Part shown: piece after piece, positions 1 to 10,689 of the stretch
How the letters are laid out: every line of letters starts with the position of its first letter
Numbering within the stretch: the stretch's first letter is position 1
NCBI GenBank assembly: GCA_026315105.1
Contig: CM048744.1
Coordinates: 363,693,168-363,757,167 of the forward strand
Direction of reading: 5' to 3'
Length of the DNA: 64,000 nt
Source of the DNA: Locusta migratoria
Lineage: Eukaryota; Arthropoda; Insecta; Orthoptera; Acrididae
Position numbers and translations under genes: made by a program
The notes under the pieces: model-generated
Seen by the model: the letters and a program-made list of their open reading frames with translations, nothing else
The model's database searches: none
Told to the model about the DNA's origin: nothing

Positions 1-94
1 TGGTCACGTATGCACTGGCCGGCGGTAACTGAGCAACTGAAGTGTAGGACTACCAACCGCGAGTACGATCAAAACAAAACAGAAGCAGCGATAC

Positions 95-583
95 CTATGC
101 ACTATCTGGTGTAGACTTTCTTTGAATGATTCTAAAATTGCTATAGCAGCACTGGGGGGCCGGTAAAATCACCCAACAATTAACTTCTTTTAGACCTGTT
201 ATACGTGCCCAGATAACTTCACAGTTACTTTCAACCTCAATCTCAGTAGAAACAATATATTTGTCCACAGCGATGAACACTCCTCCTCCAGTTGTATCCT
301 ATCTATCTTTCCGATATACATTCCATGCTTCGTTAAATATTTCTGAAATTGCCACATCATGATTTAGCCAGCTTTCGGTGCCTAAAACTATCTGAGCGCA
401 ATAACTTCCATGCAGTGCGGCAAATTCGGAAACTTTGTTTCTAATACTCTGTAAGTTCGCGGCAAATATTTTGATGTTCGAATTTTTGTTCCGGACATGG
501 CCTGAATTCACTGTTTGAATGCTGACAGGCGAGTGCTCATCAGAGTTAGCGCCTAGCCTAAAAAAAACCCATGTGCACTCCAT
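95..583 (-). pseudogene. LINE apurinic-like endonuclease, N-terminal fragment
   Basis: The 299-583 frame contains IKIFAANLQSIRNKVSEF and then VLGTESWLN, the first two conserved blocks of an APE-type LINE endonuclease: the Asn-containing strand and the catalytic-Glu block, here T-E-S-W. The 95-280 frame continues with FIAVDKYIVSTEIEV (the GGGVFIAV block), so a frameshift lies near 285-300. The domain stops at the fragment edge before the GDFN and SDH motifs. The nicking enzyme starts target-primed reverse transcription in intact relatives; this copy cannot work. Confidence 0.65.
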
Positions 584-1344
584 AAGTACTCTGCTACCCG
601 AATAGCCGCTTCCTTAGTGTAGTGCACCCCTGATCTATCTAGGGGCACCCTGCAATTCCCCACCCTGGGAACAATGCTACAAATTGACAGCTCTGCTTGC
701 ACCCCGAGTGCGAAGGCAGCAGCCTTCAGCAATTCCGCCAGCCGCTCGTAGGACCTGTGGATGTCCTCAGAACCCAAGCGACAAGCGTCATTAGTGCCGA
801 CGTGAGCTACAACTTGCAGTCGACTGCACCCCGCACCGTCGATAGCCGCCGGCAAGGCCGTCTCCACATCTCGGATGAGGCCCCCCGTTAGACACACCGA
901 GTGCACGTTGGAATTCTTTCCGGATCTCGGCGCTATCTGCCTAAGGGGCTCCTAACATTGGAGCTCCCAATAACTAATAATCCCCTCCCCACGTGCACAG
1001 GCTCGGACCCTGCTGAAGGAGTGGCCACACGTTCACTCACAGGACGAACGGGCACGGACGGACGTCCAGTCTGCACATTGGCCTTCCACCTCGAGCGATG
1101 CGAACGCCGTACAACCCGCCGCTCACCTTGCGGAGAAGGCGGCTCGACGACGTCCAGTACACCTGAAGGTGCCTCGGTAGCAGGGACAGAGAGCGAAGCA
1201 TGAGACACCTGAGGTGTCCCACTCGACGCACCCCGAGATAGCAGCCTGAAGAAGGCTGACCGTAGCCAACAGCACGCTCAGCTGTTCGCGAACTGCGGCC
1301 AACTCCTCCTGCGTCCGCATACAGCAGGCACACATCCTATCCAT
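553..1344 (-). pseudogene. LINE ORF1 remnant with SGNH/esterase-like domain
   Basis: The likely ORF1 start is the ATG at 1344, giving MDRMCACCMRTQEEL, a Cys-rich and then coiled-coil-like N-terminus also found in the copies at 28493 and 5337. After a low-complexity Ser/Arg/Pro linker comes LLVIGSSNVRS (near 945-985), matching the nucleophile block of SGNH hydrolases (usually GDS). A frameshift follows. The 553-906 frame then has HVGTND (the GxND block) and DRSGVHYTKEAA, the D-x-x-H block. SGNH domains are known in ORF1 of some CR1-group LINEs, where they are thought to assist membrane/lipid or RNP functions. Activity here is excluded by the breaks. Compared with copy 2, about 80 nt is missing between the VPRV and GNCR segments. 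Confidence 0.65.
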
Positions 1345-1873
1345 CCTATCGATACAATTAACTGCAGAAAGTAGAAAACTAAATAATCAACTCTTAAGTA
1401 GCCTAGTACTCTAATAAAGGCGGCTGGCTGCTGACTGAACTTTGGTCAGTGGTAACTACACTGTCAAATCAACAAAACTGATTCCGGCAGTTTTCAAAAT
1501 AAACAAGAATATCTGTGGAATCAAACGCGCGGGAATATGAGCTTAGCGCTGTTTACGATGTAGCACTGGTGGCAGCTGGCACTGGACTGACTGATAAGGA
1601 GCTTTAGTAATGGTCTCTGACTTGTTTTGAAATACACCAGTCAAAGACAAAGACTAAACACAACGGTATTTATCAAATACGATAGAATAAACTATTAAAA
1701 CAGTAGAACAAACGAAATCTGCCAAGTACGCGGGAATAAACCTCTTAAAACAGAAGTACTACGAAAATGAACTAGACTGGCAAATTAAATTGGACACAAA
1801 TTAAATTAAGATATCTGGATACACAGAACACGAGAGGAACTATACGAAAATTTTGAACCTATATCGAGCGAGA

Positions 1874-2140
1874 TACGGAAAAGAGGTTACGATTTGTTGG
1901 ACACATCATGAGGATGGACGATGAGAGGTTGACTAAGAAGATATGGAATGCAACATGTCTTACGGCGAACAACTGGGTGAAGGAAGTGAGAGATGACTGG
2001 AAGACTGTAGGAATAAAATAAAGGAATCTGCAGGCAATGGTGCAGGACAGGGAGAAGTATAAACGGTTGGTGGACAGTCACAGGTGGCCGGACACCAAAA
2101 TCAAAGTTATCATAACAGAAGAAGAAACAGAAGACGCTAG
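1874..2140 (+). pseudogene. LINE ORF2 C-terminal remnant
   Basis: A plus-strand frame reads KRLRFVGHIMRMDDERLTKK, then WVKEVRDDWK, a TAA stop at about 2020, and in the same frame QDREKYKRLV and a run of Glu codons. Basic, Trp-containing tails with a GH-hydrophobic-RM block are typical of the extreme C-terminus of several LINE polymerases. It faces the opposite way to the LINE fragment at 92-1812 and has different sequence, so it is a separate remnant. No upstream RT is left. Confidence 0.5.
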
Positions 2141-3103
2141 AGAATGAAGAGATATTGGGAAGAAAGAAGACGTGCTAAACAAGCCACACATGATCCTGAA
2201 GGATCCTAACGAAGCAGAACAAGAAGAAATATGATGTCTAGAAAAGTAATGGTTAAGAGAAGATACATACATCGCTAGGAAAACAAACAAATAATATTTC
2301 ATCATAAAATAGGAAAATAAACAAGACCACATGTCCATGCAACTTACACCTGATAATATGCACTTTAGGAAAACATAAAGTGAAATAGGAAGCTTAGAGA
2401 TATATTCTACTGTATATTTGAGTAGGAACTGGCCATGAAAACACAAATATAATAAATGTTTTGAATATAAACTTGCCAGCATGGGCAGCATTATAGATTG
2501 ACTAAGCCTATATGAAATATTCCCATGTTCTTGTGTACAGCAAAAGAACTAATACTTTATTTCATTATTCTGTACATGGTAGGAACATTTGCCCCTCACT
2601 ATTTTGCAATATATTAGTATAAATAAACAATGTATTGTTGTATTTTGTTGTTAAGCATATTTCAGATCCGCAACCCAATATATGAAAGCATGAATCGATG
2701 TAAATTGATAATTACCTTAATTTTGAATGTAAAGCTGCTATTACCTTGCCATAACAAGGCCAAACTAATTGTTTTTCATATCTTTATTAGTTGTAACAAT
2801 GTATCGTATTGTAGGCCAGACTATAAAAGGAGGCCACACAAAGATCGAATTCATAATACGTGCAGATAGAGAAATGTTCTGTATTTTATGTGTGCGTCAA
2901 AACTAAGGCAACAACTTCGAAATGGAGGACATAGTAATAGGTATTTGCGGTGTAGAGAAGCAGCTGAGAGAGCTAAATACGAAAAAGTCTGCTGGAAGGG
3001 GAAGAAGAGCTGCCCAAACGTTCGGTGTGATGATAGGTTTGCCTCCACCTTCATTATGGTTTGCCAGAAACAATATTTAGTACGTAATGCTTTATGTGGA
3101 AAC
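2141..3103. other. Unassigned AT-rich sequence
   Basis: No recognisable gene or repeat. A 137-codon minus-strand open frame (2078-2491) is hydrophobic and low in complexity and partly overlaps the antisense of the LINE tail. I treat it as chance. Confidence 0.5.
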
Positions 3104-3115
3104 AGAAACAAAAGA

Positions 3116-3304
3116 AATGTTCAAATGTTTGTAGATCTCATGGGACTTAACTACGGGGTCATCAGTCCCTAAACCTACAAACTACTTACGAACTAGTTTA
3201 TACTAAAGACGGTAAAAACATTCATGCCCTGAGGAGGATTCGAACCCCCGACCGCAGCGGCCGTGCAGACCGTGACTGGCGCGCCGCAGACCGCTCGGCC
3301 ATGT
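3116..3304 (-). mobile_element. tRNA-derived SINE, type A (5' end degraded)
   Basis: Read on the minus strand it has a B-box-like GGTTCGAATCC and the type-A body with GGGACTGATGACCCCGTAG, then CAAACATTTGAACA. It is flanked by AGAAACAAAAGA at 3104-3115 and 3305-3316, a perfect 12-bp target-site duplication. The usual GCCGGCCGCGGTGGCCGAG start is shortened to a few bases, so the 5' end was cut or mutated. SINEs of this kind have an internal Pol III promoter and move using LINE proteins. Confidence 0.9.
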
Positions 3305-3316
3305 AGAAACAAAAGA

Positions 3317-4208
3317 GACAGTAGCTTTATCTGAAAATATAAACATCTTAGCAGCAGCATTTGATGATATTGGCGTAAGAGAGAGTTTAAATTTGGTAGT
3401 AACTATCTCTTTTATTGAAACTTATAGGATACTACATTATGAATGTCTTATAAAAAACTGCCAGGGATGTTCAAGAAAATATATTCTCAACGATGTTTGT
3501 ATAAAGAACCCAAGGGGCAACATGGAAACCTAGAGAGTTTTAAACATTTTTGAAGAGCACAGGTCAACCGTGGTGAACAGTATGTACACTGTCGTGGGAA
3601 TGTGTTGGGGATGCGCAGAAAGGATTGAGAAATCGCGCGATTAAAAATAAAAAAATAATTAATTAATTAAAATAAAAGATATCAAGGTGGTCCTTGTCAT
3701 CTTAGAAAACTGAATAAGGTTAAATAAAGATAAATGTTGGAGATTGTAAGAATATGAGGCAAACTACTAACGAAACATGGTACCATCGTCTAAAAAGAAA
3801 AAACACCAAGGTCTGTGTCCAAAAGGCGATGATTTATGCTGGTTGAGCAATTCTGCTGGCATAAAGTATATACACAGGCATTCCTTGCGATTTGCTGTTA
3901 ATGAGGCAGTAAAGTAAATATATGTGGATGTGGTAAATACAAATCTACTGAAGAGATGTACGCATGGCTTCTCTCAGAATCCAAAGCTTCGATGGCTGCA
4001 TATTGGAGTGAATACACAAAACTATATTTGTTGGATGACAGTGCTAAAAATTGGCGTTGCAGATGCAGTAATAATATCCAATGAAGGTACAATTTCTGGA
4101 ATTCGTCATGAAAAATTTTGATTTCCAGTACTAAGTAATACGTTTTCAACTTTTACTGTTGTTTATAGGCGGCTATCAAGCACCGAGAGCGCACCACGTT
4201 AAGTAAAT
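3317..4208. other. Unassigned AT-rich sequence
   Basis: No gene or recognisable repeat. It contains a short (AATT)n stretch near 3655-3670. Confidence 0.5.
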
Positions 4209-4407
4209 CAAATGTTCAAATGTTTGTACAGCTTATGGGACTTAACTACGGGGTCATCAGTCCCTAAACTTACAAACTACTTATGAACTACTTACGAACT
4301 AGGACGGCACAAATATCCATGCCCGAGGGGGGATTCGAACCCCCGACCGTAGTGGCCGTGCTGACCGTGACTGGAGCGCCTTAGTCACCTCGGCCACCGC
4401 GGCCGGC
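4209..4407 (-). mobile_element. tRNA-derived SINE, type A
   Basis: Near-complete copy. On the minus strand it starts GGCCGGCCGCGGTGGCCGAG, has the A-box-like region, the B-box GGTTCGAATCC, GGCATGGATATTTGTGCCGT, and the tail CTGATGACCCCGTAGTTAAG to CAAACATTTGAACATT. I could not find a clear TSD, which suggests an old or rearranged insertion. Confidence 0.9.
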
Positions 4408-4866
4408 CCATGATCAGTCACGTTTAGTTGTAGGTTTATTTAGAAGGAGTCATAGAAATAGTTATCTAATTAAAGTGGCTAACGCCACAACAGAGGCGTT
4501 TGGGGACCCTGGTATGTCTACTGCTACAATTACGCGCTTCCTCCTAATATAACTCGCTAAAACATAATGAAGAGAAAATAGAAAGAATCGAGTGTAAAAA
4601 ATTGTTCTTCCAAAAAAAAAAAAAAAAAGCTTCTGGAACAGAGAAAAAGACGGAATGACAGAAGTAATCAAAGAACACACTGCTACATACTGGAAGGTGC
4701 ATTGGGGAGTGAAGACATGCACCTACTTGCAGGTGTAGAGACAAATAGTGCTGTGGACTCACTGAATAACACTCACTGATTTAATTATATTGCACTGATA
4801 AGGTAAATTTGCCTTCGGTTTTACTGTGGCAGCAGTTTTCTTTATGAAATCCAATTGAAATAAATC
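4408..4866. other. Unassigned spacer
   Basis: Only a 17-nt A run at 4612-4628 stands out; no gene seen. Confidence 0.5.
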
Positions 4867-5044
4867 AGCTTATGGGACTTAACTACGGGGTCATCAGTCC
4901 CTAAACTTACAAACTAATTATGAACTACTTACGAACTAGGACGGCACAAATATCCATGCCCGAGGGGGGATTCGAATCCCCGACCGTAGTGGCCGTGCAG
5001 ACTGTGACTGAAGTGCCTCAGTCCCCTCGGCCACCGCGGCCGCC
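4867..5044 (-). mobile_element. tRNA-derived SINE, type A (3' tail missing)
   Basis: Same family and orientation as the copy at 4209. It lacks the last ~25 nt, including the CAAACATTTGAACA end. The B-box region reads GGGGATTCGAATCCCC, a perfect palindrome. No TSD was recognised. Confidence 0.88.
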
Positions 5045-5104
5045 CAAGTTAAGTACCAGCGAGCTACTTTCATTTACTTGTCTGCTCTATAGGCCCATTC
5101 TCTC

Positions 5105-5106
<2 letters not shown>

Positions 5107-5163
<57 letters not shown>
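5107..5163. repeat. Poly-T tract, 57 nt
   Basis: An uninterrupted run of T. It could be the reverse-strand poly-A of a retroposed sequence or an expanded mononucleotide repeat. Its length may be unreliable in an assembly. Confidence 0.9.
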
Positions 5164-5164
<1 letters not shown>

Positions 5165-5165
<1 letters not shown>

Positions 5166-5700
5166 TTTCAAATTCGCATGTAGTTTGATAGGTGTGTATG
5201 GCGTCTCCTTTATCGCGACAGTCATTGATTCGTTTTCGTTGAACTACTATCTGCATTAGTCGTATTTCTTTACCTTAGCTACTGCAGAGTATGCATCGAG
5301 CTTTTTTAGTCGTTCGTTTTTCTCGGTACTTTAATCATGGATAGGGACAGTGACTGCTGTGTGCAGATGCAAACTGAGTTGGTGACACATTGTGCCACCT
5401 TGGGTGCACAATTGGAGGATGCTCGCCCACTGCACTGTAGTTGACAGGACGGACTGTAGAGAGCCGAGTGGAGGGCCAGAATCGCAGGCTCAGACGGTCC
5501 TGCGGCTGTGAAGCCTGCAGATTCCTCGACTTAAGCTATCGGCTAGTGAGGTCCTGGGGTTCCGCTGATTAGCTCAGTATCCCCTATATGCAGAAAGCAG
5601 CTACACGATAACAGGAGCTATTTTGTGTGGTCTCGGCGGTTTCCTATGTTAGAGGTCCTCAGGAACACACAAAAAGTTTTTAAGTCTCAAAGGGTACATA
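5165..5700 (+). pseudogene. 5' end of a CR1-like LINE: 5' UTR and ORF1 start
   Basis: An ATG at 5337 begins MDRDSDCCVQMQTEL, parallel to MDRMCACCMRTQEEL in the LINE at 1344 and to the related start at 28493. The spacing of the MDR..CC..Q.EL pattern is the same, so this is a diverged relative in the opposite orientation. The frame reaches a stop after about 35 codons and then continues in fragments, ending near 5700. The upstream 170 nt is presumably 5' UTR. No esterase, endonuclease or RT follows. Confidence 0.5.
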
Positions 5701-6861
5701 GATAGGACGAACACAGATCTAGGGATGGGACTGTGAGGCGTGGCGACTCGAGCGCACGAGAATTTCTCGAGCTGCCGGTGCTCAAGCAGTTCTGGAGAAG
5801 CTCATGAGAAGCGCGCTGCGGCGCGTACCGCTGTGCGCGGTCACCGGTCACTAGCAGCGCCGGACACTTGCCACGCCAGACATTTGCCACACTTTTACCT
5901 ACTCTGATGGGTTGGATGCCCCTGTCACCTCCTCCCTCCTCCTCCCCCCCCCCCCCCCACTGCCCCGTCACCGCCACCCGACACTGGTCGCTTCCGCATT
6001 TCGTAGTGTGACCGTTAGTATGGAAGTTATTACAGTGGCCAAGGGCATGCCTTTTCCCCATTACAATGGTTACGCGATAATGTGTGGATGTGCTTCCGCC
6101 GAAAATAGGATCATTGCAAGAGAAAGCTGCTTTCGAAGAACGTAGACGTATTGAACGTAGAGAACATCTGTGAGGACCATCTAACGATGCGACCTTTATT
6201 AGTTGTAAAAATAAAAAGGGTGTATGAGACCTTAGTATCCTTAAATAACTTAATGATGAAACTAGCTGGTCCCAGTTCGGTTCACTAACGTTTAATCAAT
6301 ACGCAGTGAAATTTGACTCAACGAAGCTTGGCAATTTCCTATTTAGGTAAAAGCTCCTATAGTTGACACGTTAAGAGAATTCCTTTTTTTACATGCTAAT
6401 ATTACGGCCATACCGTCAAAGATTGTGAGTTTTAAAATTATTTCCTGTAACTTCAGAGCCGCAACTAGCTTCTAAAAATCTCATTTTTGTTAATCTGATA
6501 AGATACACTTTGAGTTTTAAAAAGAATCTGAACTTTTTAATTGCACCTAAAAGAGACACCCTAAAACAGATCTGCTCCTAAGTTTGACAATTTCGTCATC
6601 TATAGTATTGAAATAATACCCATATCTCCAAAATTAGACAAGGATAGAAATAACTTTACAGTAGATGCCTCACGAAGTACATTTAGCTGTAGTCCTTAAA
6701 AATTAAAGTTTCTCACCATGCTGTTGATTATCTTTAATCAGGCCAGTAAAAGCTGTTGAAACAAGGCAAAGAGCTTACTGTTCAAAAATAATTGTTACAA
6801 AAAAATATCATAAATCATAAACAAATGTATTTACGTATTTTTCTAATGCATTAGAAACTTT
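5701..6861. other. GC-rich patch then AT-rich unassigned sequence
   Basis: About 5740-6015 is clearly GC-rich compared with its surroundings and includes a C run at 5946-5959. Open frames here (124 codons minus, 77 codons plus) are low in complexity with Gly/Glu or Pro runs, and I do not call them genes. Sequence after 6190 is AT-rich with no recognised feature. Confidence 0.4.
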
Positions 6862-7430
6862 TTGAAAACATTTGATCATTTCGTCTCCAACATCACTTAT
6901 TCGATAGGACGATTGGCTTTGCACCACCAAGGGTATCTACTTCTATGTTATGTTTCAGCAGTTCTTATTTCAAATTGTGGAATATTTACTTCGTCTTATT
7001 TGGTGAAAGAATTTCTGAAAACTGCATTTAATAACTCCGCTTTAGTGGCTCTGTTTTCAGTAACATTACCGTCGCTATCGCTCAGTAAATGCATTCACTT
7101 AGTCTTTCCGCTGGTGTAGATAACATAGGACCAGAATCTCTTTGGATTTTCCATTACAGTATCGTTGTGAACACTATTAAATGAAAGTCGCATTGAAAGC
7201 CGCGCTAAATTTCAAGCTTCAGTAAAACTACGGCAATCTTGGGGATTTTGCATTCGTCCAAATTTTCTGCAAAAACTTTCTGTTGTGTTTTGTGTATCAT
7301 GGGGGACCAGTTCACTCTCTCAATTATTTATTTGGTAGGAATCCCTCAAGTGCTGATGATAGTATTTCTTTGAATTTAAGCCACATATGGTCTTCACTTA
7401 CATAGTTAATTTAGAAAAAATGGAGGCTGT
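6862..7430 (-). pseudogene. LINE ORF2 linker remnant (between endonuclease and RT)
   Basis: The minus strand holds, in shifted frames, GIPTK, WSPMIHKT and KVFAENLDECKIP, in the order found between the endonuclease and RT of CR1-like LINEs (FIP-K, PPWYTK, then a basic helix). The plus-strand remnant at 18957 carries the next part of the same kind of linker. Several stops and frameshifts are present. Recognition rests on weak, frame-hopping matches, so the boundaries are approximate. Confidence 0.4.
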
Positions 7431-7465
7431 CTCCTATGAAGATGACAACTGAATTTTTAACTTTA

Positions 7466-7661
7466 GCCGCGGTGGAGTGGCCGAGCGGTCTAAGGCGCCT
7501 CACTGCAGAGCGCGCAGTTGCTCGCTGTCGGGGGTTCGAGTCCTCCCTTGGGCATGAGTGTGTATGTTGTCCTTAGGTTAGTTTACCGTAGTTTAAGTAG
7601 TTTGTAAGCTACGGAATCATGACCACGCAGTTTGGTCCGATAGATTTACAAACATTTGAAT
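7466..7661 (+). mobile_element. tRNA-Leu-like SINE, type B
   Basis: The head GTGGAGTGGCCGAGCGGTC, a class II-like arm, and the B-box GGGGGTTCGAGTCC resemble tRNA-Leu. It continues through GGGCATGAGTGTGTATGTTG to a type-B tail GACCACGCAGTTTGGTCCGA and ends near ACAAACATTTGAAT. The flanks ATTTTTAACTTTA (7453-7465) and ATTTTTAATTTTA (7662-7674) form a 13-bp TSD with one mismatch. The tail separates type B from type A, though both keep GATGACC and CAAACATTTGAA. Confidence 0.9.
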
Positions 7662-7674
7662 ATTTTTAATTTTA

Positions 7675-8548
7675 TCTTTTTTTTTAATAGATGTATTTAT
7701 CGTCTAGTTTTGGTAAATATCTTTGTTACGGATTTGAACTCGCTACAACTTCATGTTCATTTAACCCCGTATCCGTCGTGATGCTCAGGAGTATTTGTGA
7801 CTAAGAGGTCAAGTGGGTTTTCGAAACCATTTATAATTTGAATGGGCTCGTGAACTAATTATTCAAAATAATTTTAAAAAAGCATTTAGAACAATTTCGG
7901 AAGATATATCTGCCACCCTGCCTCGAAGGTGTATTTTTGTTAACATAGGGATTGTAGATTTAATTCACTGCCAACTATAATTGTATGAGTAGTGTACCTA
8001 TTTGTGATGACTCAAGTTTCCTTTGAACTGTTCAGCGGCTGCATCATGCGAGTGTGGGGGTCGGTAAACGGAGTCAGTTATTAATTTATTTCGGTTGTGG
8101 AGTATAACATCTGCCCATACCAATTCACAGGACCTATCGACTTTAGTTTCGCTTGTGAGATAGTACACTCCTTACGATTTCCTTAAGTTGTGTTTTTTTG
8201 TTTTTTTTTTTTTTGTAGTGCAGATCATAGGAATCATGGTTTTTCCCTTAAAAAAAACTAGGGTGCTTCCTCTGCGACTCAGTAGATACCAAAGCTAAAC
8301 AATGCAGAAGAACAGTGTACGTTACAGGCATAGCATTCTATATTCATTCATTTCCTTATTTCAAATATTTTAAAATTGTATGTCGACTTCAGGTGATCTG
8401 TCTTATCTCTATTTTGTATACGTATTTTCTGTCATTGTTTTGAACATTGACCCAATTTACTTTATTAAGTAAGGTTTCGCCGCAGGAGAGTAAATTTATG
8501 AAGAGCATCATTATTCTTTCCTTTTTTTTTTTCTTTTTTGTCATGCAG
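7675..8548. other. Unassigned AT-rich sequence
   Basis: No gene seen. It contains short T runs at about 8190-8214 and 8521-8540. The second is followed by TCATGCAG, a splice-acceptor-like site ending at 8548. Confidence 0.45.
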
Positions 8549-9185
8549 TTGTAGCAATTAATATATGTACAAGTGCAGTGATCAAACCTGAATGATCAGC
8601 GAACATTCGAATTATCTTTATATCGTTCATATGTTCCTATCATGTTCCTTCCATGGCGATGGAATGTTTCTGTCTCAATCAGTAAGTGTGGAAGAAAGAT
8701 ACCGTACAGACGGAGGGAGAATGGATCTATATTTGAGGTTGGAAGAACTAATTCTATACATTCACATAGACGACGGTATTGCTTTCGTTTCCCAAAAATT
8801 ATGAATATTTCAATTTCGGGATATTGAAAAGAAGTTGTACATTTCGTCGAGACGTCGAACAAGAAGATCTCAGTATTGGCTGTATCGAGTTAGATCGGAG
8901 AAGGAGTTTTGGAAGCAAACAGCCGGAGTACGGGGAATGGCGCCCCTTACCTGAGGGGCCGCTAATCCAACTACCTAGCGAAGGCAAGTGTCTGGCATTC
9001 CTGTGCGCCAGTTGGCTGGGGCAGTACGCCACGCCACACGCTGCGGATACCTGCAACACTCGCTGTGATTATCCTTTAAATATGAGCATTGGATACACGA
9101 AAAGTCACGGAGCTGGCAGTACTTCAGGGAGGATGGAGATGCCGGGGCAAAGCTCCGTAGCGTAGCAAAAAATACAACAGGCACG
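8549..9185 (+). other. Possible orphan exon (uncharacterised)
   Basis: The segment lies between a pyrimidine-rich tract ending in CAG at 8546-8548 and a consensus-like donor ACG|GTAAGT at 9186. Its second half is less AT-rich than the surroundings and holds a 128-codon plus-strand frame (8779-9165). That frame is not open across the whole segment. The protein resembles no family I know, and I cannot exclude an unrecognised transposon fragment or chance splice sites. A noncoding-RNA exon is another possibility. Confidence 0.2.
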
Positions 9186-9191
9186 GTAAGT

Positions 9192-10276
9192 CATTTAAAG
9201 TCAAAGGATGTGTCTAGCAATCAAACAGGCTATGTTCTCGGATACAAAAGTGCATTCTTATATCAATACAAGTCAGACAAAATACCTGGATATTGTGTAT
9301 GTTATCCATTCAAACTACATTAAAAGGAAATTCGGTAAAAACTTAGGATAATGCTTGAAACAGTCCGCCAGTATCGGAAAACGTTTTAATTTGGCTGCAA
9401 TAACATACAAACTGCATCCAAATTAACACTATACAAACTTTTGAACATAATGTGTACATAACCACCAACAGTCAGTATTGTAGATGTCAAATTGATGACT
9501 GTATTGAGAAAGAGCTTTAAACTGTAAAAGGACAGAAGCTTAGGTGCATTACACTGGCTAATACTATAAGCTCTGCCGAATATTTTACTACAATTAGAAA
9601 AATGTATGTAAAGCGTTTTTGGGTGTAACTTGTAACATTTTTCTCTCATGGAAGTATAAATTCATGCGGAATGCATATTATTTTTGGTAATAACGAAGTC
9701 TTGTTTCGTGTAAAATACGTGTTTTAATAATAGTCCTATGATTTTTGTCTTCTGCGAAACATACTACTACTACTACTACTACTATTAACAATAATACTAA
9801 CAATAATCACAATAATAATAGTAATAATAATAATTCAGTTTCTTCCTTGTACGTGCGGAAGACAACGATTACGACTGCTCTGTGTCAATGCTTCCTTGTA
9901 TAGTAGTTCCGCTCAGCCTCCCGAGAGCTTAGCACTGTCGACAACTTCTCGAGAGCGCTCATAGCCCATTCCTACACAGATCTAACACCCATTGGTGTAA
10001 CAGTTGTAAATTGTCGTTCCTGTGTGGGGAAAATACCAGAGCTCTAAGCGCTAATAGAAAGTACTGAAAGCACAAATAATTATTCTACTACCTGCCCCTG
10101 AGAAGCAGGCAGTACCGCGAAAACACGATGCTCGGTGGGCAAGACACACACTCACCAGCAGGCGATCCAACGACCACATAAACAACAAGGTAAATAAATA
10201 GAAGATTCGCTGTTGTAATAGATATTTTTCCTTGTAGAGGTTGCTGCCCAATCCTACAGTCGCAGATCCTTTCGTC
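9192..10276. other. Unassigned spacer with a trinucleotide-rich patch
   Basis: Contains (ACT)n at about 9764-9785 running into AATAAT-rich repeats to about 9833. No gene or clear repeat family was recognised up to the Gypsy element. Confidence 0.45.
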
Positions 10277-10526
10277 TGTCTATGATTGGCCTACAACCAC
10301 TAAGTAGGTCCTGCCAGACGGCTGACAGTTCTCGCCCCGTTACGAAGCCAGCAAGTTAGCTTAGTAGTTACCTCGACGCAGAAGCATCCTGCCTGAAGAA
10401 TCGAAATCGGAACACCATCCGAAGCCGACCAAGTGGAATCCATACTCCGGCTAACTTTGACGGACTTCCGAACCATTGTTGCTAGTAAAAATACTTTTGT
10501 TGAAGAACGAAGCCTTAGTCAAAACA
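10277..10526 (+). repeat. 5' LTR of Gypsy-like element
   Basis: About 250 nt starting TGTCTATGATTGG and ending AAAACA. It is similar to 14431-14712, which starts TGCCTATGATTGC and also ends AAAACA. The shared interior includes GTACGAAGCCAGCAA-like sequence, AGAAGCATCCTGCCTGAAG, CTCCGGCTAAC and GAAGCCTTAGT. Numerous substitutions and a ~30-nt indel separate the two. Similarity continues about 12 nt further upstream on both sides, so the true left edge may lie earlier. Confidence 0.75.
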
Positions 10527-10689
10527 GTGGCGACGAAGCAGGACTCAGACCTCGAAGAATATAACAGCGAGACACAGCAGCTCGTCAGTTACTAAGCGAA
10601 CTTTCTCGCTAGTTTACTTAAGTGCATCAACAACTCATCGCCGAAGTTCAGAATCTCCGCCGTCGACCACCGGCGCCGCCATTCCCGGC

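Larger units (their letters stand above)
92..1812 (-). mobile_element. CR1-like non-LTR retrotransposon, fragment (copy 1)
   Basis: A minus-strand LINE fragment holding 5' UTR (about 1345-1812), ORF1 (about 553-1344) and the start of the endonuclease domain (about 95-500). It aligns along most of its length with the longer copy at 25270-28908, including the 5' UTR with its repeated blocks resembling CGCGGGAATAAAC and CTCTTAAAACAG. Homology stops near 92, so the rest of the endonuclease and the reverse transcriptase are missing on this side. Frames are broken repeatedly. The clade is inferred from the SGNH-type ORF1 and the endonuclease style; I could not test it by phylogeny. Confidence 0.75.

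Noticed and set aside
2078..2491. 137-codon minus-strand open frame as a membrane protein gene
   Set aside because: Hydrophobic but low in complexity, AT-driven, without a recognisable domain; partly antisense to a LINE tail.
4920..5256. Open frames with poly-Phe or poly-Lys
   Set aside because: Simply translations of the 57-nt T run and of SINE sequence.
5687..6061. 124-codon Gly/Glu-rich frame as a gene
   Set aside because: Depends on a C/G homopolymer and GC-rich low-complexity DNA; no family resemblance.
7466..7550. Functional tRNA-Leu gene
   Set aside because: The tRNA-like head continues directly into a SINE body with tail and TSD; it also has many sibling copies here.
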